64,000 nt of DNA from Colwellia sp. (lineage in GTDB: Bacteria > Pseudomonadota > Gammaproteobacteria > Enterobacterales > Alteromonadaceae). The notes beneath the pieces were generated by a model. The model had not been told where the DNA came from, ran no database searches, and worked only from the letters and a program-made list of their open reading frames with translations. This document shows positions 55,487-64,000 of the stretch, in pieces. The stretch covers positions 186,001 to 250,000 of the forward strand of contig JABSOZ010000003.1 in NCBI GenBank assembly GCA_013215295.1, in the 5' to 3' direction. Position numbers and translations under genes: made by a program. Within the stretch, counting starts at the first letter, position 1. Every line of letters starts with the position of its first letter.

Positions 55487-57279
55487 GTAAGTTAGTGAAA
55501 AAACAATTAGATAAACAGCAAATTTCGGTGGCATGGCGTTTTTACGTTGTTGTTGGCGTAATTGTGTTTGTTTATGCTGGTTTACTTGCTCGTAGCGCAT
55601 ACATCCAAATCATTGAACCTGACATGTTGAAAAGGCAAGGAGATTTGCGCTCATTACGTACTGCTGCTCATACAGTACAGCGTGGATCTATTGTTGATCG
55701 TAATGGCCTTGAACTCGCAATAAGTGTTCCGGTAGAAACTGTTTGGGCTGATCCTAAAGTTGTCATGGAAAATAATGCACTGACAATGAAAGAACATTGG
55801 CAGGCACTTGCTGATGTTTTAGGACGTGATGTCAGTAAATTAACCTCACGTATCGTTAAAAATCCAGGTAAACGTTTTGTATATGTTGAACGTAAAGTAT
55901 CACCTGCGATGGCAACATATATTAAAGAGCTAAAAATCCCCGGTATTCACCTACGTAAAGAGTCAAAGCGTTTCTATCCTTCTGGAGAAATTAGCGCTCA
56001 TGTTGTAGGTTTTACCAATGTAGATGATAAAGGCATTGAAGGCATTGAAAATGTTTATGACCAATTGCTTACGGGTACCGATGGGAACAAAAAATATCGA
56101 AAGGATGGCAAAGGACGAAAAATTGAAATACTTTCTGAGCAAGCATCTACTCAGCCTACAGACATCGTTTTAAGTATTGATCAACGTATTCAAGCCATTG
56201 CCTACAAAGAGCTAAAAGGTGCAGTGAAGGCATTTAAAGCGACATCAGGTTCAGTTGTTGTTACTAATGTACACACAGGGGAAATTTTAGCATTAGTTAA
56301 CAGCCCATCTTATAACCCTAATAATCGTCGAAATACCGCTCCACATCGTTTTAGAAATCGCGCCATTACTGACTTTTATGAGCCTGGTTCAACGTTAAAA
56401 CCTTTAACTGCATTAACTGCATTAGAGTTCGGCTCGGTAAACGCAAACAGTATTATTGATACCAGCCCTGGTTGGATGCGCTTAGGTGGTCGCCGAGTGA
56501 GTGATCCAATTAACCGCGGAAAATTGACCCTCACTGATATTTTAGTGCACTCGTCAAATATGGGCACTGCTAAATTAGCACTTTCAGTGCCTAAAGAATA
56601 TTTACTTGATAAGTTTTTTGATGCGGGTTTTGGTGAGAAAACAGGTGTTGACTTGGTTGGCGAAAGCGCTGGCATAATGCATGATCGTCAACGTTGGTCA
56701 AAATTTGAATTATCTACATTGGCCTTTGGCCACGGTGTCGCAGTAACCCCGTTGCAACTGGCTAAATTTTATTCAACGTTAGCAAATGGTGGTATTAAAA
56801 AACCATTAACTATTATTAAGAAAGGCACGCTTGATACCTTACCGCTGCCAGATGAACGTATTTTTTCTCAGCAATCCAGTCTTGAAGTCGTTTCGATGTT
56901 AGAGAGTGTGGTGAATGACCATACTCCTAATGCGAAAGTAGAAGGTTACCGCGTAGGTGGAAAAACAGGCACAGCAATAAAAGCCTTTGCAGGCGGTTAC
57001 GGTAATGATTACGTTGGCTTGTTTGCGGGTATGGCGCCTATTTCAAATCCTCAGATTGTTGTGGTTGTGGTTATCAACGAACCGGGCGGTGATCTCTATC
57101 ACGGTGGTGAAATTGCTTCCCCAGTTTTTTCAAGAGTGATGAAAGGCGCATTACGAGTGCTAAATATTGCACCAGATGCAAAACGTGTTGCCGATGCCAG
57201 TTCTAGTCATAATAACGGCACTGTTCCTACTAAAGTTAAACCCGTATTAAAAACTAAAAAGGAGCAAGCTGATGTCTGA
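55483..57279 (+). CDS. ftsI: Septal peptidoglycan transpeptidase FtsI (PBP3)
   Basis: A 598-residue class B penicillin-binding protein. An N-terminal membrane anchor (FYVVVGVIVFVYAGLLARSAY, about 20-40) precedes the dimerisation module and the transpeptidase domain with all three active-site motifs: STLK (Ser303-Lys306), SSN (357-359) and KTGT (494-497). It crosslinks septal peptidoglycan together with FtsW. ATG overlaps ftsL by four bases, and its stop overlaps murE by eight bases. Confidence 0.97.
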   Translation: MSKLVKKQLDKQQISVAWRFYVVVGVIVFVYAGLLARSAYIQIIEPDMLKRQGDLRSLRTAAHTVQRGSIVDRNGLELAISVPVETVWADPKVVMENNALTMKEHWQALADVLGRDVSKLTSRIVKNPGKRFVYVERKVSPAMATYIKELKIPGIHLRKESKRFYPSGEISAHVVGFTNVDDKGIEGIENVYDQLLTGTDGNKKYRKDGKGRKIEILSEQASTQPTDIVLSIDQRIQAIAYKELKGAVKAFKATSGSVVVTNVHTGEILALVNSPSYNPNNRRNTAPHRFRNRAITDFYEPGSTLKPLTALTALEFGSVNANSIIDTSPGWMRLGGRRVSDPINRGKLTLTDILVHSSNMGTAKLALSVPKEYLLDKFFDAGFGEKTGVDLVGESAGIMHDRQRWSKFELSTLAFGHGVAVTPLQLAKFYSTLANGGIKKPLTIIKKGTLDTLPLPDERIFSQQSSLEVVSMLESVVNDHTPNAKVEGYRVGGKTGTAIKAFAGGYGNDYVGLFAGMAPISNPQIVVVVVINEPGGDLYHGGEIASPVFSRVMKGALRVLNIAPDAKRVADASSSHNNGTVPTKVKPVLKTKKEQADV

Positions 57280-58855
57280 GTTTGCCTTCTCATTGAGCCA
57301 AGAAAAATTATTTGATGTTTTTCGTACCTTTAATTTGCCTACTGCACTTTTAAATGAACAGTCAGAACTTCCAACTAGCTTAGGTGATTTAGTTAACGAT
57401 ACCCGTAAGGTAAAAACAGGTGATGTTTTTTGTGCGGTAATTGGCAGCCAGAAAAATGGTAATGATTTTATCGTACAAGCAGTTAAATCAGGTAGTTCAC
57501 TCATTATCTCTGAATGTAAAAGTGCTGACCAACATGGACAAGTTACTTTTTTACCTGTAGAAGATTCAGCCCGAAAAATTCCACAAGTCTCTTTTTACAA
57601 ATTAAATGAACAGCTTTTTTCACTTGCCAAAGTTTATTATCAAAATCCGCAGCAAAATATGACAATGATCGGCATCACGGGTACTAATGGTAAAACAAGC
57701 ACCAGTCAAATAATTTCAAAATTGCTCGCAAGTTGCCACGAGAGAACTGCTGTTATAGGAACGAATGGCGCTGGACAAATTGACGCATTACAACCGCTTG
57801 AAAATACAACACCAGCGGCTACACAGTTACATCACTTATTGGCTGCTTTTTCAGTTGATGACTGTAAAAATGTCGCGATGGAAATATCGTCTCATGCGCT
57901 TGAACAAAGACGTGTGACCGCTGATTTACTCGATATTGCAGTGTTTACTAATCTGACACGTGATCATCTTGATTATCATATAACGATGGAAAATTATGCA
58001 GAGGCTAAATACAAAATATTTAGCCAAAAATCTTCACAAATAGCCATTATCAATGGTGATGATGAACAAGCTATAAATTGGCTTAGTCATTGGCCTAATA
58101 AACAGCCCGTTGTTGTTTATGGCAAGTCGGCGACTATTTCAAACTATTCGTCCTATGTACAAGCGACAGAAATTAGAACGAATGCGAGTGGTGTTGAATT
58201 CACGCTTAATACACATCTAGGTCAACAGAAAATTGAAAGTGCACTCATGGGTGATTTCAATATTGAAAATTTACTCGCTGCAATCGCTGTTCTACTCAGC
58301 AAACATATGTCATTAAGTGATATAGCTTTAGCGGTGAAATCATTGACACCTATTATCGGACGTATGGAAGCATTCAAAGCGGATAATAAAACGACCACCA
58401 TTGTAGATTACGCCCATACTCCTGATGCATTAGTCAGTGCATTACATGCATGTCGTCGCCATTGTGAAGGGGATTTATGGGTTGTTTTTGGCTGTGGTGG
58501 AGACAGAGATAAAGGCAAACGACCATTAATGGCACAAGCAGCAGAAAATGGTGCGGACCATATTGTTTTTACTACCGACAATCCTAGAAATGAACAAGCA
58601 GAAGATATTGTTGCAGATATGCTGAAAGGTTGCCTTAAACCAGAAAGAGTCACCGTTTTATTAGATCGTGAATTAGCAATCATTGCAACGTTAGCGAAAG
58701 CCAAAAAAGATGACATGATTTTGCTAGCCGGTAAAGGTCATGAAGAATACATCATAATAGGCAATGACCAAATCAATTATAACGAACGTAAATTTGTCAA
58801 ATCTATTTATGAACGTTACCAACAAGAAAATGAAACAGAAGGGGCTATCTTATGA
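57272..58855 (+). CDS. murE: UDP-MurNAc-tripeptide synthetase (meso-DAP adding) MurE
   Basis: A 527-residue Mur ligase adding meso-diaminopimelate to UDP-MurNAc-L-Ala-D-Glu. The ATP loop is GITGTNGKTS (about 131-140). The specificity signature DNPRNE (about 434-439) indicates meso-DAP rather than lysine. An AAGGAG ribosome site precedes the ATG, inside the end of ftsI. The C-terminal GKGHEEYIIIG is typical. murF overlaps its stop by four bases. Confidence 0.97.
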   Translation: MSEFAFSLSQEKLFDVFRTFNLPTALLNEQSELPTSLGDLVNDTRKVKTGDVFCAVIGSQKNGNDFIVQAVKSGSSLIISECKSADQHGQVTFLPVEDSARKIPQVSFYKLNEQLFSLAKVYYQNPQQNMTMIGITGTNGKTSTSQIISKLLASCHERTAVIGTNGAGQIDALQPLENTTPAATQLHHLLAAFSVDDCKNVAMEISSHALEQRRVTADLLDIAVFTNLTRDHLDYHITMENYAEAKYKIFSQKSSQIAIINGDDEQAINWLSHWPNKQPVVVYGKSATISNYSSYVQATEIRTNASGVEFTLNTHLGQQKIESALMGDFNIENLLAAIAVLLSKHMSLSDIALAVKSLTPIIGRMEAFKADNKTTTIVDYAHTPDALVSALHACRRHCEGDLWVVFGCGGDRDKGKRPLMAQAAENGADHIVFTTDNPRNEQAEDIVADMLKGCLKPERVTVLLDRELAIIATLAKAKKDDMILLAGKGHEEYIIIGNDQINYNERKFVKSIYERYQQENETEGAIL

Positions 58856-60264
58856 TCCCATTATGCTTAACCGAAATTGCTCTAGCCATTGATGGCGAGC
58901 TTGTTGGAAAAAATATAACCATAGAAAATATCAATACAGATAGTCGTGCGTTGATAAAAGGCGAGTTGTTTCTAGCGCTCAAAGGCCCTAATTTTGATGC
59001 ACATCGCTTTCTTAATAAAGCCGTAGTTTTAGGTTGTGCAGCCGTTATTGTTGATCATCAGTGTGAACTGGATATTCCTCAAATTATCGTAAAAGATACG
59101 CACAAAGCATTAGGCGAAATTGCTGCGTATGTGAAAGAAAAAGTTGCTCCTAAAACGGTTGCTATTACAGGCAGCAGCGGAAAAACTACTGTTAAAGAAA
59201 TGGTCGCCGCTATTTTATCGCGTATAGGTAATGTATTAGCCACGAAAGGTAATTTCAATAACGATATCGGCGTTCCACTGACATTATTACGTCTTGAGCA
59301 ACAACATAATTTTGCTGTAATTGAGTTAGGCGCAAACCATATGGGTGAAATAGCTTATACCTCATCATTGGTTAAACCTGATGTTGCGGTTATTAATAAT
59401 ATTGCAGCCGCTCATTTAGAAGGATTTGGCGATTTATGTGGTGTTGCGCGTGCTAAAGGTGAAATTTTTGAAGGGCTAAAGAGTAACGGTGTCGCGCTTT
59501 ATAATCTAGATTGTAAATTGGCAAATAAATGGCAATGGCGTTTAACCGACAAAAAGGTTAGAAAATTTTCATGCTTGCAAAAAGCTGATTGCTTTTCTAG
59601 TGAAGTAGTACTTGATGAAAATGGCTGTGCTCGCTTCAAATTAAATACATATCTAGGTAATACGTTTGTCGAATTAACGGTACCCGGTAAGCACAATGTT
59701 TGTAATGCCGTTGCAGCAGCAACGATTGCGCTAGAATTTGGTGCAAAGCTTGATGATATTCACTTAGGTTTAGCTGATATGTTACTTGTTCAAGGACGGA
59801 TGAATTTACATCAGTTAACCGATACGTTTAAGTTAATTGATGATACCTACAATGCTAACGTTGAATCAATAAAAGCAGCGACTGATTTACTGTCTAGCTA
59901 TTCAGGGCGACGCATACTTATTCTTGGCGACATGGGAGAGTTAGGCGCACAAGCGCGTAGTTATCATCAAGAAGTTGGTGAATACGCAAAAGTCTGCAAA
60001 ATTGATGATTTGTTAACCATTGGTGTGTTAAGTCAAAGTACAGCTGATGCCTTTAATGGACAACACTTTAGTGAAAAATCACAGTTAATGAGCTGCTTAA
60101 TTTCGTTATTAGAAAATGAAGATCGAAACATATCAATTTTAGTTAAAGGTTCGCGTAGCGCCCGTATGGAAAATGTAGTGAAAGATATTATGAACTGGCG
60201 TAAAAATGCAGAAAATACTTCGTTAATTTTAGAAAATAATTCCTCGGAGAAAAGTGCATGCTAG
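58852..60264 (+). CDS. murF: UDP-MurNAc-tripeptide:D-Ala-D-Ala ligase MurF
   Basis: A 470-residue Mur ligase that adds D-Ala-D-Ala to make the pentapeptide precursor. The ATP loop is [14 protein letters not shown] (about 104-117). Also visible are [24 protein letters not shown] and the DDTYNAN motif (about 327), all typical of MurF. The start codon overlaps murE (ATGA), and the last seven bases overlap mraY. Confidence 0.97.
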   Translation: MIPLCLTEIALAIDGELVGKNITIENINTDSRALIKGELFLALKGPNFDAHRFLNKAVVLGCAAVIVDHQCELDIPQIIVKDTHKALGEIAAYVKEKVAPKTVAITGSSGKTTVKEMVAAILSRIGNVLATKGNFNNDIGVPLTLLRLEQQHNFAVIELGANHMGEIAYTSSLVKPDVAVINNIAAAHLEGFGDLCGVARAKGEIFEGLKSNGVALYNLDCKLANKWQWRLTDKKVRKFSCLQKADCFSSEVVLDENGCARFKLNTYLGNTFVELTVPGKHNVCNAVAAATIALEFGAKLDDIHLGLADMLLVQGRMNLHQLTDTFKLIDDTYNANVESIKAATDLLSSYSGRRILILGDMGELGAQARSYHQEVGEYAKVCKIDDLLTIGVLSQSTADAFNGQHFSEKSQLMSCLISLLENEDRNISILVKGSRSARMENVVKDIMNWRKNAENTSLILENNSSEKSAC

Positions 60265-61340
60265 TTTGGCTTAGTGAATATTTAACCCAGTATTATAGTT
60301 TTTTTAATGTGTTCTCTTACCTGACGTTCAGAGCAATTGTCAGTACATTGACCGCACTCATTATATCATTGTATTTCGGGCCTAAACTGATCCGGTATTT
60401 GCAAAACATGCAAGTTGGTCAAGTGGTAAGAGATGATGGTCCTGAAAGCCACTTGGTAAAAACAGGCACGCCAACGATGGGGGGCATTTTGATTTTAGCC
60501 GCCATCGTAATCAGCGTTTTATTATGGGCAGATTTAACTAATACCTATGTTTGGGTAGTGATTTTTGTTATCACGAGTTTTGGGATCATTGGTTTTGTTG
60601 ATGATTATCGCAAAGTCATTCGTAAAGACCCTAATGGTTTAATTGCTCGTTGGAAATATTTTTGGCAAACCGTTGCCGGTTTGGCTACAGCATTGTTTTT
60701 GTATTATTTTTCTCAAAGTCCAGAAGAAACAAGTTTGCTCATTCCGTTTGTAAAAGATGTATTACCGCAACTTGGCATTTTCTATGTTTTGATGACTTAT
60801 TTCGTCATTGTAGGAACAAGTAACGCAGTCAACTTAACAGATGGTTTAGATGGATTAGCGATTGTGCCAACTATAATGGTTGCAGGTGCATTTGCAATTT
60901 TTGCCTATATGACAGGCAACGCAAATTTCTCTGAATATTTACATCTACCTCATATCGCAATGGCGAGTGAATTAGTGATTGTATGTACCGCGATTGTCGG
61001 AGCAGGTTTAGGGTTTTTATGGTTCAACACATATCCTGCACAAGTGTTTATGGGTGATGTTGGCTCTTTATCATTAGGAGCTGCGCTAGGTGTAATCGCA
61101 GTGCTAGTTAGACAAGAATTAGTATTGTTTATTATGGGCGGTGTTTTCGTCATGGAAACCGTCTCTGTTATTTTACAAGTTGGCTCTTATAAATTACGTG
61201 GTCAACGCATTTTTCGTATGGCACCCATTCACCATCATTACGAATTAAAAGGCTGGCCAGAGCCTAGAGTTATTGTCCGTTTTTGGATCATCTCCTTAGT
61301 ATTGGTTTTAATTGGCTTAGCAACTTTAAAACTTCGTTAA
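60258..61340 (+). CDS. mraY: Phospho-MurNAc-pentapeptide translocase MraY
   Basis: A 360-residue polytopic inner-membrane enzyme that joins phospho-MurNAc-pentapeptide to undecaprenyl phosphate, forming lipid I. About ten membrane helices. Active-site motifs are the Asp pair in [10 protein letters not shown] (Asp115/116), [10 protein letters not shown] (about 192-201), [13 protein letters not shown] and the [14 protein letters not shown] loop. Same length as E. coli MraY. It starts inside murF. Confidence 0.98.
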   Translation: MLVWLSEYLTQYYSFFNVFSYLTFRAIVSTLTALIISLYFGPKLIRYLQNMQVGQVVRDDGPESHLVKTGTPTMGGILILAAIVISVLLWADLTNTYVWVVIFVITSFGIIGFVDDYRKVIRKDPNGLIARWKYFWQTVAGLATALFLYYFSQSPEETSLLIPFVKDVLPQLGIFYVLMTYFVIVGTSNAVNLTDGLDGLAIVPTIMVAGAFAIFAYMTGNANFSEYLHLPHIAMASELVIVCTAIVGAGLGFLWFNTYPAQVFMGDVGSLSLGAALGVIAVLVRQELVLFIMGGVFVMETVSVILQVGSYKLRGQRIFRMAPIHHHYELKGWPEPRVIVRFWIISLVLVLIGLATLKLR

Positions 61341-61408
61341 TACTGATTTATTTAAGAGTAGACTCGTTAACAATAATCGAAATATAGCAGTAGGTATTAA
61401 AGCATAAA

Positions 61409-62827
61409 ATGAAACAGCAAACCTCACAAGCTCCGCTAGCAATAGCGCAGTTAACAGCCAAAAACATTGTTGTCCTCGGTGCAGGGTTAACAGGGTTGTC
61501 TTGTGTGCGTTATTTAACAGAAAATGACTTAACATGTTCAGTTAATGACAGTCGTAATAATGCGGTGAATGTTAAAGATTTTCAGCAAGAATTTCCAAAC
61601 GTAAATATAACTTTAGGTGGCTGGGATAAAGCGTTGATCGCTTCAGCTGATGTTTTATTAGTTAGCCCTGGTGTTAATACCTCTATTGCTGATATTGCTG
61701 ACGAAATAAGCGAAAGCTGTATTGTTGCAGGTGATATTGAGCTTTACTGTCAAAATACTACGACCCCTATTCTTGCAGTAACGGGGTCAAATGGTAAATC
61801 TACGGTTGTTTCTTTATTAACTTTTATTGGACAAAAACTGGGTAAAAAAGTTGAGATAGGCGGAAATATTGGTGTACCAGTTCTTGAACAGTCGCAAAAA
61901 TTATTAGATTGCTTAATCTTAGAACTCTCAAGTTTTCAGTTAGAAACATTAAGTAGTATGAATGCTATTGCTGCAACGGTTTTAAATATCAGTGATGATC
62001 ATTTAGACCGACATAAGACAATAGAAAACTATATTGCGATTAAACAGGGTATTTATAAGCAATGCCAAACTGCTGTTATTAATCGTGATGATGTAAATAC
62101 TCATGTTAAAGAAACAAATAAGAATATTATATCTTTTGGGGTAGGTTTAGCCTCTGAAGGCCACTTTGGGCTGGAAGTTATTGCAGGTAAAACACAATTA
62201 ATGTTCGGTTCCACATCTCTTATAGCGGTTGACGAATTGCCTATTGCGGGTTTGCATAATGCGCTGAACTGTTTAGCAGTATTGGCATTAGGGTACAGTG
62301 CAGGTTGGCCTATTAAAGAAATGTTAGCACATATCGTTAAATTTGAAGGTTTAGCTCATCGCTGTCAACTTGTGTCGAAATATAAGAATGCACAATGGAT
62401 TAACGACTCAAAAGCAACCAATGTCGGCGCAACACTTGCTGCGATAGAAGGATTAGCTGCAATTATGTCAGCAGATAATAATTTGTATGTTATTGCTGGA
62501 GGGGAGGGGAAAGGTGCAGATTTCTCTCCATTGAAATCAGTCATATCTAAAAATGTTACTGAAGTTTACACCTTAGGTAAAGACGGTGATGAAATTGCTT
62601 TACTCGCGAAGAAAGCACAAACAGCAAGTCGTAAAGTAAGTACTATTGATGAAGCGGTAAACGCACTTGGTCATATTGTTAAGTCGGGTGATATCGTTTT
62701 ACTTTCACCTGCTTGTGCCAGTTTTGATATGTTTAAAAACTTTGCAGAACGTGGCAATGTATTTGTTAGCGCAGTCAATAAGCTTTCCCTAGATAATGAA
62801 ACACAATCATCGAGGGAGGTGAACTAA
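61409..62827 (+). CDS. murD: UDP-MurNAc-L-Ala:D-Glu ligase MurD
   Basis: A 472-residue Mur ligase adding D-glutamate to UDP-MurNAc-L-Ala. The N-terminal nucleotide domain has VLGAGLTGLSCVRYL (about 22-36), the ATP loop is AVTGSNGKSTV (about 120-130), and the Lys/Asp motifs LELSSFQLE and INDSKATN are present. It is about 30 residues longer than E. coli MurD, mostly at the N-terminus. It is 68 bases after mraY and its stop overlaps the ftsW start by one base. Confidence 0.96.
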   Translation: MKQQTSQAPLAIAQLTAKNIVVLGAGLTGLSCVRYLTENDLTCSVNDSRNNAVNVKDFQQEFPNVNITLGGWDKALIASADVLLVSPGVNTSIADIADEISESCIVAGDIELYCQNTTTPILAVTGSNGKSTVVSLLTFIGQKLGKKVEIGGNIGVPVLEQSQKLLDCLILELSSFQLETLSSMNAIAATVLNISDDHLDRHKTIENYIAIKQGIYKQCQTAVINRDDVNTHVKETNKNIISFGVGLASEGHFGLEVIAGKTQLMFGSTSLIAVDELPIAGLHNALNCLAVLALGYSAGWPIKEMLAHIVKFEGLAHRCQLVSKYKNAQWINDSKATNVGATLAAIEGLAAIMSADNNLYVIAGGEGKGADFSPLKSVISKNVTEVYTLGKDGDEIALLAKKAQTASRKVSTIDEAVNALGHIVKSGDIVLLSPACASFDMFKNFAERGNVFVSAVNKLSLDNETQSSREVN

Positions 62828-64000
62828 TGACAACATCAGTATTATCGCACCTTGATAACATGAAAATGCCCAAATGGTTATCAGCAGATCAAAGTCAAAG
62901 TAATGCAACGTTTGATCGTACCTATTTATTACTGGCTGTTAGCATGTATATGATTGGTCTTGTCATGGTGGCGAGTTCTTCAATGCCAGTTGCTGAACGA
63001 CTATTTAATGACCCATTTCACTTTGTAGAACGCCATTTTATTTATATTTGTTTAAGTATAGGGGTTGCCATTGTAACAATGAGCATACCAATGAGCCTTT
63101 GGCAAAAGCATAGTGGACATTTGTTACTGCTTGGTATCTTACTACTCATAGTGGTCCTCATCATCGGGCGCACGGTAAATGGTTCAACCCGTTGGATTGT
63201 TGTGGGTCCTATTACTATTCAAGCGGCAGAGCCGGCAAAATTATTCTTTTTTTGCTATTTATCCGCTTATTTAGTACGTCGTCGCGAAGAAGTGATGGAA
63301 AATGTCAAAGGGTTTGCTAAGCCCCTTGTTGTCTTTGGAATACTTGGCGCATTGCTGTTAATGCAACCTGATTTAGGCACTATTATTGTGATGTTTGTCA
63401 CCACCTTTGGTTTGTTATTTTTAGCTGGCGCAAAAATATGGCAATTTGCTTGTGTATCTGGGGTTGGCATTAGTTTATTATCCGCGCTTGCATATTTCTC
63501 TCCCTATCGTTGGGCGCGTGTCACAGGTTTTTTAGACCCGTGGCAAGACCCTTTTGGCAGTGGTTATCAATTAACTCAATCATTGATGGCGTATGGTCGT
63601 GGTGAAATATTTGGACAAGGCTTAGGAAATAGCATTCATAAACTAGAATATTTACCTGAAGCACACACCGATTTTGTTATGGCGGTTGTTGCAGAGGAGT
63701 TTGGTTTTGTCGGCGTTAGTGTGATCTTGTTACTGAGCATGTTTTTAGTCATAAAAGCGCTTCTGCTAGGGCGTGTCGCTTTACGGAAAGAGAAATATTT
63801 TGAAGGTTTTTTTGCATATGCTATTGGTATTTGGATGAGTTTTCAAGCAGCGGTTAATGTAGGCGCTAGCGCTGGTATTGTGCCAACCAAAGGCTTAACC
63901 ATGCCATTATTAAGTTATGGCGGCAGCTCAATGATAATCATGACGATGGCTGTGTTTATTTTAATGAGAATCGATCATGAAATTCGATTACAAAGCATTC
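62827..64000 (+). CDS. ftsW: Peptidoglycan glycosyltransferase FtsW, 3' end outside window
   Basis: The ATG at 62827 overlaps the murD stop (TAATG). The 391 visible codons encode a SEDS-family membrane protein: a polar N-terminus of about 30 residues, then helices beginning YLLLAVSMYMIGLVMVASSS. SEDS hallmarks are VNGSTRWIVVGPITIQAAEPAKL, LLMQPDLGTIIV, the GSGYQLTQSLMAYGRGEIFGQGLGNSIHKLEYLPEAHTDFVMAVVAEEFGF loop and LPLLSYGGSS-like TMPLLSYGGSSMI. FtsW polymerises septal glycan with FtsI. The frame is open at the right edge. Confidence 0.96.
   Translation, partial: MTTSVLSHLDNMKMPKWLSADQSQSNATFDRTYLLLAVSMYMIGLVMVASSSMPVAERLFNDPFHFVERHFIYICLSIGVAIVTMSIPMSLWQKHSGHLLLLGILLLIVVLIIGRTVNGSTRWIVVGPITIQAAEPAKLFFFCYLSAYLVRRREEVMENVKGFAKPLVVFGILGALLLMQPDLGTIIVMFVTTFGLLFLAGAKIWQFACVSGVGISLLSALAYFSPYRWARVTGFLDPWQDPFGSGYQLTQSLMAYGRGEIFGQGLGNSIHKLEYLPEAHTDFVMAVVAEEFGFVGVSVILLLSMFLVIKALLLGRVALRKEKYFEGFFAYAIGIWMSFQAAVNVGASAGIVPTKGLTMPLLSYGGSSMIIMTMAVFILMRIDHEIRLQSI

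Overview
The window is AT-rich chromosomal DNA from a marine gammaproteobacterium. Gene content and order fit Alteromonadales, most likely a Colwellia/Thalassotalea-type organism (Colwelliaceae). The clues are the rlmN-pilW-rodZ-ispG-hisS-yfgM-bamB-der block, the tktA-epd-pgk-fba block, an mraZ-headed division and cell-wall (dcw) cluster, a PEP-CTERM protein beside a PrsT-like TPR protein, an Oar-like TonB-dependent receptor, and many U-tailed intrinsic terminators. The assignment comes from protein resemblance and synteny recalled from knowledge; no search was run.

Layout. 1-3765: end of a PEP-CTERM surface/secreted protein and a large PrsT-like TPR protein. 3940-7225 (minus): a three-gene unit of VWA lipoprotein, ECF sigma factor and putative anti-sigma membrane protein. 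7357-12433: TetR regulator with two matching palindromic operators and an RND efflux adaptor/pump pair. 12590-15229 (minus): 2-hydroxyacid dehydrogenase, NnrS with an FNR-like promoter, and a DUF2164 protein. 15353-18226: a tiny CxxC membrane protein, iscX, NAD-malic enzyme and ndk. 18552-28119: RNA methylation, type IV pilus, cell shape, isoprenoid, HisRS, outer-membrane assembly and ribosome GTPase genes. 28225-33712: PilZ protein, xseA (minus), guaB and guaA. 34300-37371: TonB-dependent receptor, followed by a triplicated 46/47-bp hairpin repeat. 37659-45170 (minus): DUF481 protein, an mscS interrupted by an in-frame stop, and the fba, pgk, epd and tktA central-carbon genes. 45427-46113: a small secreted/membrane peptide gene, a decayed IS remnant and tRNA-Arg(CCT). 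46296-49501: two adjacent diguanylate cyclases. 49643-53412: parC, a YcxB-like protein and a TSUP permease. 53612-64000: mraZ-rsmH-ftsL-ftsI-murE-murF-mraY-murD-ftsW (cut by the window edge) with MraZ boxes.

Most genes are ordinary housekeeping genes in canonical order. I did not find a large new defence or biosynthetic system, CRISPR array, prophage or integron. The unusual signals are small: a structured repeat with covarying stems after both ndk and guaB; a triplicated hairpin repeat after the TonB receptor; the mscS nonsense codon; a 47-residue secreted/membrane peptide whose leader can hide its own ribosome binding site; a CxxC mini-membrane protein apparently co-transcribed with iscX; paired TetR operators; and an FNR-like site correctly placed in front of nnrS.
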